Assembly: GCF_005774735.1 (NCBI RefSeq)
Contig: NZ_VBUM01000005.1
Span: 1-64,000 of the forward strand
Direction of reading: 5' to 3'
Length of the DNA: 64,000 nucleotides
Origin: Microbacterium sp. 5K110
GTDB lineage: Bacteria; Actinomycetota; Actinomycetes; Actinomycetales; Microbacteriaceae
In this document: positions 26,373-35,729 of the stretch, one piece after another
How the letters are laid out: each line of letters opens with the position of its first letter
How positions within the stretch are numbered: position 1 is the stretch's first letter
The notes under the pieces: model-generated
What the model was told of the DNA's origin: nothing
What the model saw: only the letters and a program-made list of their open reading frames with translations
The model's database searches: none
Made by a program: the position numbers and the translations under genes

Positions 26373-27326
26373 TCAGCCCGCGGGTGTCGCGGTCGGCGTC
26401 GGGGTGGGCGTAGCCGTGGAGTAGTAGGCGTTGCTGTCGACGGTGAGCACGAACTGGGCGAACTCCTTGGGGTCGTCCATTCGTCCCACGTAAGGGGTGC
26501 CGTTGACCAGCACGGTCGGAGTCGCGGTGAGCGCCTGACCCTTGGTGTCGGGCAGCCCCTTGATCGCGCGGTCGGTGGCCGCCTTCGCCCACGACGTGAA
26601 CGTCTCGTCCTCGATGCACGAGCGCACCGTGTCGGGGTCGCCGACGCCGGCGCCCTGCGCCATGTCGGCGAGCTTCTCGTCGCTGTAGCCGTCGGAGTCC
26701 ACCGCGGGCTGGTTCACGAGCAGTTCGTGGTTGAACACGAAGAACTTGTCGGACGCGTGAGTCGCGACACAGGCGGCGGCACCGGCGGCGCGGAGGCTGT
26801 ACTTCGTGCCGTTCGACTTCGAGGTGAGCATCGCCACCGGGTAGTACGTCAGGGATGCGGCATCCTGCGACACCCACTTGGAGAGCTGCTCGGCGTTGGC
26901 CAGCTGGAACTCGCGCGCCTCGGTGGAGAGGTAGTCGACGTACACGCGGATGTCGACGGGAGCCGCCGTCGTCGTGGGCGCCGGCGTGGGGGTCGCGGTG
27001 GGAGTGGCCTCGGCGGCCATGGCGGAGGCGTTGCCGTCGACGGTCTGGTCGGCCAGCGGGTCGGCGATGCCGGTCGCGGCGGTGACGACGAAACCGTCGT
27101 TGGAGGCGGCATCCGGGAGCGCCTGCGACCGCGTGTCCCGCGACGACAGGGCGTAGCCGACGCCCGCGGCACCGACCGCGACGACCGCGACCGCTCCGAT
27201 CGCCACCAGCGATCGGCGGACGATGCGCGCCCGCGTTTGCCGGGCCTTCACCTGCTGCGCCTTCTCGCGCACAGCCTCACGGCGAGCGCTTTCGGCGGGC
27301 AGATTCGGCGTCTGGTCGTTGGACAT
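26373..27326 (-). CDS. DsbA-like thioredoxin-fold membrane protein lacking CXXC
   Basis: 317 aa. A charged N-terminus (RREAVREKAQQVKARQTRAR) is followed by one transmembrane helix (about 38-60), a Thr/Pro/Ala linker, and an extracellular DsbA/Thioredoxin_4 domain (VDIRVYVDYLSTEAREF, cis-Pro in LTATPTVLVNGTPYVG). Canonical relatives have a CPYC-type motif where this protein reads VDYLSTEAREF, so the redox pair is absent. Only two cysteines remain in the domain (in AAACVATH and VRSCIED). It is therefore unlikely to be a disulfide oxidoreductase and may be a chaperone-like or structural relative. The start at 27326 has an AGAGG ribosome binding site. The C-terminal tail is a TPTPTPTAT repeat. 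Confidence 0.8.
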   Translation of the reverse strand: MSNDQTPNLPAESARREAVREKAQQVKARQTRARIVRRSLVAIGAVAVVAVGAAGVGYALSSRDTRSQALPDAASNDGFVVTAATGIADPLADQTVDGNASAMAAEATPTATPTPAPTTTAAPVDIRVYVDYLSTEAREFQLANAEQLSKWVSQDAASLTYYPVAMLTSKSNGTKYSLRAAGAAACVATHASDKFFVFNHELLVNQPAVDSDGYSDEKLADMAQGAGVGDPDTVRSCIEDETFTSWAKAATDRAIKGLPDTKGQALTATPTVLVNGTPYVGRMDDPKEFAQFVLTVDSNAYYSTATPTPTPTATPAG

Positions 27327-27539
27327 GGGACCTCTCGGGCGCGGACGGAAACCGCTGACGATGATGGGAACGCACGGGTAGGCGAACGAGCACCGATGGT
27401 AGTAAGCCTGGCTGAGAAATGCCCAGACGCATGGCATACTGACCCTGCGCCCAACGTCGTGCGCGCTCGGGGTCGCCCCCGTTCATTCCATTCACTACGG
27501 ATCGTCCGGCACGTACCTGCCGGTGAAGGAGAAGAAGAA

Positions 27540-28643
<1,104 letters not shown>

Positions 28644-28659
28644 TCCAACGCACCGTCGC

Positions 28660-28691
28660 GGCGCGGGGAGTCTTCGACGACTCCCCGCGCC
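28660..28691 (+). terminator. Terminator of the MsmK-type ATPase gene
   Basis: A 13-bp perfect stem (GGCGCGGGGAGTC with its complement) and a TTCGAC loop, 17 bases past the stop. A TTTT run follows eight bases later. Confidence 0.75.
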
Positions 28692-28714
28692 GCACCCGTT
28701 TTCCCGGAGGAACC

Positions 28715-30037
28715 GTGGCCGAATCCCTCAGCATCACCGCCAGCACCGTAGACCCGGGGCTTCTGCAACTGCCGTGGTCGACCGGTCTCGCCGAGTGGCC
28801 GAGCTCGCACATCGTGGCCCTCCCCAAGGGCATCTCCCGCCACCTCGTGCGTTTCGCGAACCTGTCCGGACGCGTGGTCGCCATCAAAGAGACCACCGAA
28901 GAGATGGCGCGTCGCGAGTACGACATGCTCGGCAACCTCGACCGTCTGGACGCCCCGTGCGTCGACCGCGTCGCCGTGATCGCGGGACGCACGGATGCCT
29001 CGGGCCGCCCCTTGCCCGCGGCCCTGGTCACCGCCCACTTGCGCTTCTCGCTCCCCTATCGCGCACTGTTCACCCAGGTGCTGCGTCCGCACACGGCCAC
29101 GCGCCTGGTCGACGCGCTGGCAGTGCTCCTCGTGCGCCTGCACAACGTGGGGTTCTACTGGGGCGACGTGTCGCTGTCCAACACCCTTTTCCGTCGCGAT
29201 GCGGGCGAGTTCGCCGCCTACCTCGTGGATGCCGAGACCGGTGAGCTGCACGGCAACCGTCTGACCCCGGGGCAGCGCGCGCACGACCTCGACATCGCGC
29301 GCACCAACATCGCCGGCGAGATCATGGACCTCGAGGCCGGTGGACGCCTCGAGGGCGGGGTGGATGCCGTGGCGATCGCCGACGGCCTGGTGTCGTCGTA
29401 CCACTCGCTGTGGGGCGCCCTCACCGACAAGGAGACGTTCGGCGTCGACGAGTCGTGGCGCATCACCGAGCGGGTGCACCGCTTGAACGCCCTGGGATTC
29501 GACATCGGTGAGATGTCGATCCAGACCACCGGCGACGGAACGCGCGTCTCCATCCAGCCCAAGGTCGTCGACGCCGGCCATCACCAGCGTCGCCTGCTCC
29601 GTCTGACCGGACTCGACGTGGAGGAGAACCAGGCCCGCCGTCTGCTGAACGACCTCGACGAATTCCGCGCGCGCGTGTCCCGCCTCGGCGCCGACGAGGA
29701 GATGGTCGCGCACGAGTGGCTGACGCGCGTGTTCGAACCCATCGTCATGGCGATCCCCTTCGACCTCCGCGCCAAGCTCGAACCCGCCGAGGTCTTCCAC
29801 CAGGTGCTCGAACACCGCTGGTACATGTCGCAAGCGCGCGGCCGGTCCGTCCCCCTGGCCGAGGTCGTCACCTCGTACATCGACGATGTGCTCAGCCACC
29901 GCCGCGACGAGGCGACGGTCATGGGCCCGCCGACCGACACGATGTCGCTCGCGACGATCTCGGATGCCGCGGCCCCGGCGACGGGAGAAGTGCCCACGAC
30001 CGACACCGACGTCGTCGACTGGCGCGACCTGGTCTGA
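28715..30037 (+). CDS. DUF4032 kinase-like protein
   Basis: 440 aa. The N-terminal half resembles a lipopolysaccharide-kinase/protein-kinase fold: RVVAIKETTEEMARREYDML (Lys-Glu pair), LLVRLHNVGFYWGDVSLSNT (catalytic loop with the Asp/Asn pattern) and YLVDAETGE (metal-binding Asp). The C-terminal half (about 215-400) is the DUF4032 domain. It probably phosphorylates a small molecule, but no substrate is known. The GTG start at 28715 is set by GGAGG four bases upstream. The gene follows the ATPase gene across a terminator and is followed by another hairpin. Confidence 0.8.
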   Translation: MAESLSITASTVDPGLLQLPWSTGLAEWPSSHIVALPKGISRHLVRFANLSGRVVAIKETTEEMARREYDMLGNLDRLDAPCVDRVAVIAGRTDASGRPLPAALVTAHLRFSLPYRALFTQVLRPHTATRLVDALAVLLVRLHNVGFYWGDVSLSNTLFRRDAGEFAAYLVDAETGELHGNRLTPGQRAHDLDIARTNIAGEIMDLEAGGRLEGGVDAVAIADGLVSSYHSLWGALTDKETFGVDESWRITERVHRLNALGFDIGEMSIQTTGDGTRVSIQPKVVDAGHHQRRLLRLTGLDVEENQARRLLNDLDEFRARVSRLGADEEMVAHEWLTRVFEPIVMAIPFDLRAKLEPAEVFHQVLEHRWYMSQARGRSVPLAEVVTSYIDDVLSHRRDEATVMGPPTDTMSLATISDAAAPATGEVPTTDTDVVDWRDLV

Positions 30038-30044
30038 ACGAACG

Positions 30045-30084
30045 ACGAAGGCGCCGCCCCGGAACCCGGAAGCGGCGCCTTCGT
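30045..30084. terminator. Convergent terminator
   Basis: A 13-bp stem (ACGAAGGCGCCGC with its complement) and a 14-base loop between the DUF4032 gene and the convergent NAD(P)-binding protein gene. The ACGAAGGCGCC arm is shared with the palindromic terminator at 57889-57938. Confidence 0.65.
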
Positions 30085-30092
30085 GCGTGGTG

Positions 30093-30734
30093 TCAGTAGC
30101 CGACGGCGAAGTTGTCGCGCGAGTGGCGCGGGTTCTCGATCTCGTCGAGCACGGCGACGGCGAAATCGGCGCCCGAGATGAACGAGTCGCCCTGGTCGTC
30201 GACGACGAGCACGTGCCCGCCGTCGCGGTAGGAGCCGGTGCGCTCGCCCGGCGCCCAGGCGCCGAACCCACCGGCGGGGTGCACGTAGAACCAGTCGCGG
30301 CCCGAGGTGTCGGCCTGCAGGTCCTCGAGGATGCCGATGGCTTCCCGCGCCTCGGGCTTGTACTCCTCGGTGAAGCCCTCGGTGTCGATCACGCGCGGCC
30401 CGCCCTCGGCGACGAGCGATCCGCCCGCACCGCCGACGACTCCCAGTCGCACGTTCTCGGGCAGGACGGATGCCAGGTCGGCGATCGCGGGACGGAGCTG
30501 TCCGAGCATGTCGCCGCGCGGAGCCACGGCCGACACCACGACGTCGACACCCTCGAGCTCGGCGACCAGACCGGGGATGTCCAGGACGGTGCCCTCGATG
30601 TAGGTGGCCCCCTCCACGCGCTCCGCGGGCACCGAGCGGGCGACCGAGACGACGGTGTGGCCGCGCTGGACGGCTTCGGCGACGATGTGGCTACCGGCGT
30701 AGCCGGTTCCTCCGATGACGGCGATACGGGGCAC
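30093..30734 (-). CDS. NAD(P)-binding NmrA/SDR-like protein
   Basis: 213 aa with a complete Rossmann start, MPRIAVIGGTGYAGSHIVAE, then TVVSVARSVPAERV. Similar atypical SDRs (YwnB/NAD(P)H-binding family) lack the YxxxK catalytic pair or have it altered; here no clear YxxxK is seen. It ends in NFAVGY. Function is unknown; the family includes redox sensors and flavin or biliverdin reductase-like proteins. The start at 30734 is the first ATG of the frame and begins the fold directly. Confidence 0.8.
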   Translation of the reverse strand: MPRIAVIGGTGYAGSHIVAEAVQRGHTVVSVARSVPAERVEGATYIEGTVLDIPGLVAELEGVDVVVSAVAPRGDMLGQLRPAIADLASVLPENVRLGVVGGAGGSLVAEGGPRVIDTEGFTEEYKPEAREAIGILEDLQADTSGRDWFYVHPAGGFGAWAPGERTGSYRDGGHVLVVDDQGDSFISGADFAVAVLDEIENPRHSRDNFAVGY

Positions 30735-30797
30735 GGGCGTTCCTCTCCTCCGGTCCGCGGACGGTCGCGGACGTATCCTCCCAGCGTGCCGGTTCCC

Positions 30798-30819
30798 CGC
30801 ACCGTTGCGAAACGGTGCG
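30798..30819 (-). terminator. Terminator of the E1-E2 operon
   Basis: A 9-bp stem (CGCACCGTT/AACGGTGCG) with a GCGA tetraloop, 18 bases past the E2 stop on the minus strand. It has no T-run. Confidence 0.55.
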
Positions 30820-30836
30820 TCCAGATCCGGGGTGAT

Positions 30837-32186
30837 TCATAGCAGGATCTGCAGCGGATTCTCGATCCTCGCAACGAACGCCGCGAGCCACTGCGCCGCC
30901 AGCGCGCCGTCCAGGACGCGGTGGTCGGCCGACAGCGTCACCGACATCACCGTCGCGGCGGTGAGCGAGCCGTCGGCATCGACGACCGGCCGCCGGGTCG
31001 CGGCACCCACGGCGAGGATGCCGGCGTGCGGCGGGTTGATGATCGCCGAGAACGACGTCGTGCCGTACATCCCGAGGTTCGACACCGCGAACGAGCCGCC
31101 CTCGAGCTCGTTCTGCTTCAGACGCCCCTCCCGCGCCCGCTCGGCGAGATCGCGGACGGTGGTGGCGAGCTCGCCGATCGAGAGACGATCGGCCTGCCGC
31201 ACCACGGGGGTGAGCAGCCCGCCGGGAACCGAGACGGCCACGGCGATGTCAGCGTTCGCGAAGCGCCGGGTGGCATCCGCAGTCCAGATGGCGTTCGCCT
31301 CGGGAACGTCCCGCATCGCGCCGGCGACCGCCTTGACGACGAGGTCGTTGACGGAGATGCGCTGCTCGCGCCCCTCGTTGATCCGCGCGCGCAGTTCCAG
31401 CAGGGCATCGACGCGGCAGTCGGCCTGCAGGTAGAAGTGCGGGACGGTCGCCTTGGACTCGGTGAGCCGTCGGGCGATCGCGCGGCGCATACCGGTGTGC
31501 GGCACGTCCTCGTACGCGGCACCGGCCGGGACGGGAGCAGTCGGAGCGGGTGCGGCCTCGGCGGGCGCGACCGGAGCCGGGGCGACGGTGGGCGTCTCGG
31601 CATCCGGATGCCGCTCGTCGCGCGCTTGCGTCCACGCGTCCAGGTCGCGGCGGACGACGCGGCCGCGCGGCCCCGACCCGGGAACGTCCGCGAGGTCGAC
31701 CCCGCGCTCGCGCGCGAGACGCCGCACCAGGGGCGAGGCGAAGAGGCGCTGCTCCGCGTCCGCGTCCGCAGGCGCGGAAGCGGGCCCGGTCACCGCAGCG
31801 GCGGGCGCGTCCGCGTCCGCAGGCGCGGCAGCGGGTCCGGCCACCGCGGCGGCGGCGTCCGCGGCCTCCTCGGGAGCGGCGGCGATCGCGGCCTCCTGTG
31901 CCCCGGAGCCTCCGCCGGCGGAGGCGAGCGCCGACTCGAGGCTCTCCCCCTCTTCGGCGAGGACCGCGATCGGCACGCCGACGGCGGCGGCATCCCCGGC
32001 GGGGAGCAGGATGCCGGCGAGGACGCCGGCGCGTTCGGCTTCGTACTCGACGACGGCCTTCTCGGTCTCGATCTCGACGATCGCCTGCCCCGCCTTCACG
32101 GGGCTGCCGACCTCGACCAGCCAGCTCTGGATGGCGGCTTCTGCCGCTCCCGTGGCGATCTCGGGCATCCGCACGACGACGGCCAT
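30837..32186 (-). CDS. 2-oxoacid dehydrogenase E2 (dihydrolipoyl acyltransferase)
   Basis: 449 aa. A single lipoyl domain at the N-terminus (lipoyl Lys43 in EIETEKAVVEYE), an Ala/Pro linker containing a 17-residue tandem repeat, the peripheral subunit-binding domain (FASPLVRRLARERGVDLADV, then GPRGRVVRRDL) and the catalytic domain with the active-site histidine in SADHRVLDGA. It transfers the acyl group made by E1 to CoA. Its ATG overlaps the E1 stop as TGATG. No E3 lipoamide dehydrogenase gene is in the window, so the complex must borrow one. The substrate could be pyruvate, acetoin or a branched 2-oxoacid. Confidence 0.92.
   Translation of the reverse strand: MAVVVRMPEIATGAAEAAIQSWLVEVGSPVKAGQAIVEIETEKAVVEYEAERAGVLAGILLPAGDAAAVGVPIAVLAEEGESLESALASAGGGSGAQEAAIAAAPEEAADAAAAVAGPAAAPADADAPAAAVTGPASAPADADAEQRLFASPLVRRLARERGVDLADVPGSGPRGRVVRRDLDAWTQARDERHPDAETPTVAPAPVAPAEAAPAPTAPVPAGAAYEDVPHTGMRRAIARRLTESKATVPHFYLQADCRVDALLELRARINEGREQRISVNDLVVKAVAGAMRDVPEANAIWTADATRRFANADIAVAVSVPGGLLTPVVRQADRLSIGELATTVRDLAERAREGRLKQNELEGGSFAVSNLGMYGTTSFSAIINPPHAGILAVGAATRRPVVDADGSLTAATVMSVTLSADHRVLDGALAAQWLAAFVARIENPLQILL
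31756..31857 (-). repeat. 51-bp tandem repeat in the E2 linker
   Basis: Two copies with a 51-bp period, few mismatches, encoding a 17-residue unit built around GPAAAPADADA. It lengthens the flexible linker between the lipoyl and subunit-binding domains, so copy number could vary between strains. Confidence 0.75.
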
Positions 32187-34375
32187 CAGTTCATCCCTCC
32201 CGCGGCGCGCACGCGCTCCAGTCCCGCGACGACCTCTTCGGTGCGGGCGATGGCCGCCCGCTCGAGGACCTTCGAGATGCTCGGACTCGCCTCGCCGCCC
32301 GTGACGCGCTCGACCGGCTGGTCCAGCCAGTCGAAGAACCGGCGCTGGATCTCGTCCGCGAGCCAGCCCCCGTAGGACGGACCGCGTGAGCCCTGTTCGA
32401 CGATGAGGACAGCGTTGGTCTTGCGGATGCTCTCGCCGATGGTGTCCCAGTCCAGCGAGGCCCGGTCCAACCACCGCAGGTCGATCACCTCGGCATCCGT
32501 CCCGGTCTGCTCGACGGCTTCGAGGGTGTGTCCGACCATCGACAGGTAGGTCAGCACCGTGACGTCGTCGCCCTCGCGGCGGATCGCGGCGCTGCCCGGC
32601 GGGATGACGTAGTCGAGGTCGGTGTCGGGCACGCGGTCGGGCGTGCCGTACAGGTCGACGTGCTCGATGACCAGCACGGGGTCCTCGAGCGCCAGGGCGG
32701 CGTTCATGAGACCGACGTAGTCCGCCGCGTTCGAGGCGGCCACGATGCGCCAGCCCGCCTGGGTGGCGAAGATGCCCGCCGGATCCATGAGGTGCTGCGA
32801 GCCGTACCCCGAACCCATGGCGATCTTCGTGCGCAGCACGAGCGGCACGGTGTTGTTGTCGCCGAACATGTGCCGGGCCTTGCCGACCTGGTTGAACACC
32901 TGGTCGGCGGCCACCCACATGAAGTCGGGGTACATGAACTCCACGACGGGGCGGAAGCGCCCGTCCATCGCCATGCCGCCCGCCGCACCGAAGAAGCCGT
33001 TCTCGCTGATGGGGGTGCCGATGACGCGCTCCGGGCCGTACTTCTCGACCAGGCCCTTGGTCGCGCCGTTGGTTCCGCCGCCCAGGCGATGCACGTCCTC
33101 ACCGAGCACGACGATGCGCGGGTCGGTCTCCATGCGCCGGTCCATGGTCTGCGCGACGGCGTCGACGAACTTCACGTCGCGCCACGGGCCGGTCCACCGC
33201 GCCGGTTCCGCGGCCGAGAGCGCGGCCAGTTCGGACGCGTCGCCCCGGATGCCGGTGTCGACGACGGCCGGGTCGGGCCACAGCTCGGGACGGATGCGAC
33301 GACGTCCGGGGCGCTCGGGGTCGGGCTCCACGACGGCCGCGACCGATGTCGCGACGGCGGCGACGGCCTGCGCGCGCACGGCCTGCGCCTCGGCGTCGTC
33401 GAGGAGCCCGAGGCGGCGCATCTCGGAGGCCATCCGCTCGAGCGGATCGCGCGCCCGCCACTGCCCCTCTTCGTCCTTGGTCCGGTAGCCGAACGCGCTT
33501 CCCGGGTACGGGCCGTTCTGGTGGAAGAAGCGATAGACCTCGGCCTCGACGATCGCGGGACCGTCGCCGGCCCGCATCCGCTCGAGCGCCTCGCCCATCG
33601 CGAGGTGCACCGCGAGCGGGTCCATGCCGTCGACCCGCCAGGCGGGGATCGAGAAGCCCTGACCGCGCACCGAGAAGCGGGTGTCGGCGCTCGCCTCGTC
33701 AGCGCGGGTCGACACCGCGTAGAGGTTGTTCTCGATGAAGAACGCCACCGGCAGCTTCCACGTCGACGCGAGATTCATCGACTCCAGGACCGAGCCGATC
33801 TGGCTGGACCCGTCACCGAAGTAGTTGATCGAGACGTCCGAGGTGCCGGCGTGCTTCTGCGCCCACGCGTGACCGGTGGCCAGCGGCGCCCCGCCGCCGA
33901 CGATCGCGTTCGTGCCCAGTGCTCCGGCCTCGAGCCACTGCAGGTGCATGGATCCGCCGCGGCCACCGGAGAAGCCTGACGCCAGGCCCAGGATCTCGGA
34001 CAGCGTCCGGTCGAGGAGCGTCTGCACGTCGGGGGTGACGAGGGCGTTCGGGTCCAGCACGCCGCCCGAGGCGTACTCGAGCGTCTTGGCGAGGAACTGG
34101 TGGTGCCCGCGGTGGGAGCCGTTGACGGCGTCGGTGGCCCGCAACCCGACGATGGACCCAACGGCGCCGCCCTCCTGGCCGATGCTGGAGTGCGCGGGAC
34201 CGTGGACGAGACCCGCGCCCGCGAGGTCGAGCACCGCCTCCTCGAAGGCCCGGATGAGATGCAGCTGACCGAGCATCGTCCCGAGCAGTTCCGGGTCGGC
34301 GGCCTTCCAGTCCGCGGCGGTCGTCTCCAGCTGCACCCACTCGACACCGGTGTTCAGCCGTTTCCGCTTGGCCAT
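32186..34375 (-). CDS. Fused alpha-beta E1 of a 2-oxoacid dehydrogenase complex
   Basis: 729 aa. The alpha-type part (1-340) has HSSIGQEGGAVGSIVGLRAT and the thiamine-diphosphate motif GDGSSQIGSVLESM...ENNLYAVST; the beta-type part (about 390-729) has VVLGEDVHRLGGGTNGATKG, ISENGFFGAAGGMAMDG and the C-terminal Rossmann-like domain. E1 decarboxylates a 2-oxoacid (or cleaves acetoin) and acylates the E2 lipoyl group. The start at 34375 has AGGAG upstream; a GTG at 34387 also exists. A -10 TATAGG lies at 34408-34403. It is cotranscribed with E2 and faces the VOC/GntR genes across an operator-rich gap. Confidence 0.92.
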   Translation of the reverse strand: MAKRKRLNTGVEWVQLETTAADWKAADPELLGTMLGQLHLIRAFEEAVLDLAGAGLVHGPAHSSIGQEGGAVGSIVGLRATDAVNGSHRGHHQFLAKTLEYASGGVLDPNALVTPDVQTLLDRTLSEILGLASGFSGGRGGSMHLQWLEAGALGTNAIVGGGAPLATGHAWAQKHAGTSDVSINYFGDGSSQIGSVLESMNLASTWKLPVAFFIENNLYAVSTRADEASADTRFSVRGQGFSIPAWRVDGMDPLAVHLAMGEALERMRAGDGPAIVEAEVYRFFHQNGPYPGSAFGYRTKDEEGQWRARDPLERMASEMRRLGLLDDAEAQAVRAQAVAAVATSVAAVVEPDPERPGRRRIRPELWPDPAVVDTGIRGDASELAALSAAEPARWTGPWRDVKFVDAVAQTMDRRMETDPRIVVLGEDVHRLGGGTNGATKGLVEKYGPERVIGTPISENGFFGAAGGMAMDGRFRPVVEFMYPDFMWVAADQVFNQVGKARHMFGDNNTVPLVLRTKIAMGSGYGSQHLMDPAGIFATQAGWRIVAASNAADYVGLMNAALALEDPVLVIEHVDLYGTPDRVPDTDLDYVIPPGSAAIRREGDDVTVLTYLSMVGHTLEAVEQTGTDAEVIDLRWLDRASLDWDTIGESIRKTNAVLIVEQGSRGPSYGGWLADEIQRRFFDWLDQPVERVTGGEASPSISKVLERAAIARTEEVVAGLERVRAAGGMN

Positions 34376-34524
34376 GTCGCTCCTCACGCGTCGTTGCGTC
34401 TACCTATACAGGATGTTCATCATCACTGTACGATCGGATTGTCTCCAATACAAGGCATCCTTGTGGCGAGATACTGATAACGGGCACCTCTAGAGGCGCC
34501 AATGGATCCAATGGAGGAACGGCC
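34376..34524. promoter_or_regulatory. Divergent control region between the E1 and VOC/GntR operons
   Basis: This 149-bp gap is more AT-rich than its surroundings. It holds the minus-strand -10 TATAGG (34408-34403), a perfect 15-bp palindrome ACAAGGCATCCTTGT (34450-34464), a near-perfect palindrome GGCACCTCTAGAGGCGCC (34483-34500) and a 9-bp tandem direct repeat CCAATGGAT/CCAATGGAG just before the VOC ribosome binding site. CTGTAC at 34426-34431 matches the recurrent GTWCAG half-site. These are candidate operators for the GntR regulator encoded by the second gene. Confidence 0.5.
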
Positions 34525-35049
34525 ATGGCACTTCCCGGTCTGCGCGGCAGCGATCACATCGGCGTCACCGTCCCCGACCTCGACGAGGCCGAAGCGTTCC
34601 TGGTGGGCGTCCTGGGCGCCGAGCCGGTGTACACCCTCCCGGGCCGCGCGGGCGAAGGCGACTGGATGACGCGGCAGCTGGGCGTGCACCCGCGTACGCG
34701 CATCCGCGAGATCCGGTTCTACCGCCTCGGCAACGGCACGAACCTCGAGGTCTTCGCGTACGACGCCGCCGACGGACAGGCCCCGCCCCCGCGCAACAGC
34801 GACATCGGCGGTCACCACCTCGCCCTGTACGTGGACGACCTCGACGCCGCGGTCGCGTACTTGCGCGCGCACGGCGTCGAGGTCATGGGCGACCCGGTCG
34901 TCAGCGGCGCGGCGTCAGCCGGCCAGCGATGGATCTACTTCCGGGCCCCTTGGGGGATGCAGTTCGAGCTCGTGAGCTTCCCCGAGGGCAAGGCGTACGA
35001 GCGCGACGCGACGACGCTGCTGTGGCATCCGGCAAGGCCCGCCGAATGA
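34525..35049 (+). CDS. VOC-family (glyoxalase-like) metalloprotein
   Basis: 174 aa with two beta-alpha-beta-beta-beta modules. The metal ligands are probably the histidines in SDHIGVTVPDLDEAE and IGGHHLALYVDD and a C-terminal glutamate in GMQFELVSFPEG. Families with this fold include lactoylglutathione lyases, extradiol dioxygenases and methylmalonyl-CoA epimerases; the length and the PWGMQFELVSFP end fit a lyase or epimerase-like member. GGAGG lies upstream of the ATG. It overlaps the GntR gene by ATGA and faces the E1-E2 operon, so it probably acts in the same catabolic route. Confidence 0.85.
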   Translation: MALPGLRGSDHIGVTVPDLDEAEAFLVGVLGAEPVYTLPGRAGEGDWMTRQLGVHPRTRIREIRFYRLGNGTNLEVFAYDAADGQAPPPRNSDIGGHHLALYVDDLDAAVAYLRAHGVEVMGDPVVSGAASAGQRWIYFRAPWGMQFELVSFPEGKAYERDATTLLWHPARPAE

Positions 35050-35729
35050 CCGGCGTGCTCCCCGTCGCCCGCGACCACGGCCGCGCCGGGTCCGGGATCG
35101 CCGACACTCTCCGCGGGGAGATCCTGCGCGGCATCCATCCCCCGGGCACCCGCATCCGCCAGGAGGACCTCGCGGCACGGCACACCACGAGCCGCATCCC
35201 CGTGCGCGAGGCCCTGCGCATCCTCGAGGCCGAGGGACTCGTCACGCTCGTCGCGAACTCCGGTGCGTGGGTGTCGCGGCTGACCCTCGCCGAATGCGAG
35301 GAGCTCTACCTCGTCCGCGAGCGCATCGAGCCGGTGCTGCTCGTGATGAGCGCGCCGCTGCTGACCCCGAACGATCTCGACCTGCTCCACGACCTCGCCA
35401 CGCACATGGAGCGGGCGGATGCCGAGGACTTCCTGCGGCTGGATCGGGAGTTCCACTTCGCCACGTACGCCCCCACGCAGACGGTCATGCTCGGCGACAC
35501 GGTCCGGGGCCTGTGGAACCGCACGCACCACTACCGGAGGGCGTTCGTGGGCGCGGCGCACGTGCGACACGATGGCTCCGCGCACCATGACCACCGACTT
35601 CTCGTCGCGGCACTCCGCCGCGGCGACGCCGAAGAGGCCGCGCACGTGCTGGAACGGCACATCCGCCGCACGCGCATCGAGCTCGAGCGGCATCCCGAGA
35701 TCTTCGGCGACGCGGCGATCGTCAGGTGA
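35046..35729 (+). CDS. GntR-family regulator (FadR/FCD type)
   Basis: 227 aa. The N-terminal winged helix (GIADTLRGEILRGIHPPGTR, then TSRIPVREALRILEAEGLV) is classic GntR. The C-terminal FCD ligand domain has REFHFATYAP and HHDHRLLVAALRRGDAEEAA, whose Asp/His pattern matches the metal and carboxylate-ligand pocket. Such proteins sense organic acids. It is probably the regulator of the divergent E1-E2 operon and perhaps of its own operon. The start overlaps the VOC stop by four bases. The 3' end overlaps the convergent SDR gene by eight bases. Confidence 0.92.
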   Translation: MTGVLPVARDHGRAGSGIADTLRGEILRGIHPPGTRIRQEDLAARHTTSRIPVREALRILEAEGLVTLVANSGAWVSRLTLAECEELYLVRERIEPVLLVMSAPLLTPNDLDLLHDLATHMERADAEDFLRLDREFHFATYAPTQTVMLGDTVRGLWNRTHHYRRAFVGAAHVRHDGSAHHDHRLLVAALRRGDAEEAAHVLERHIRRTRIELERHPEIFGDAAIVR

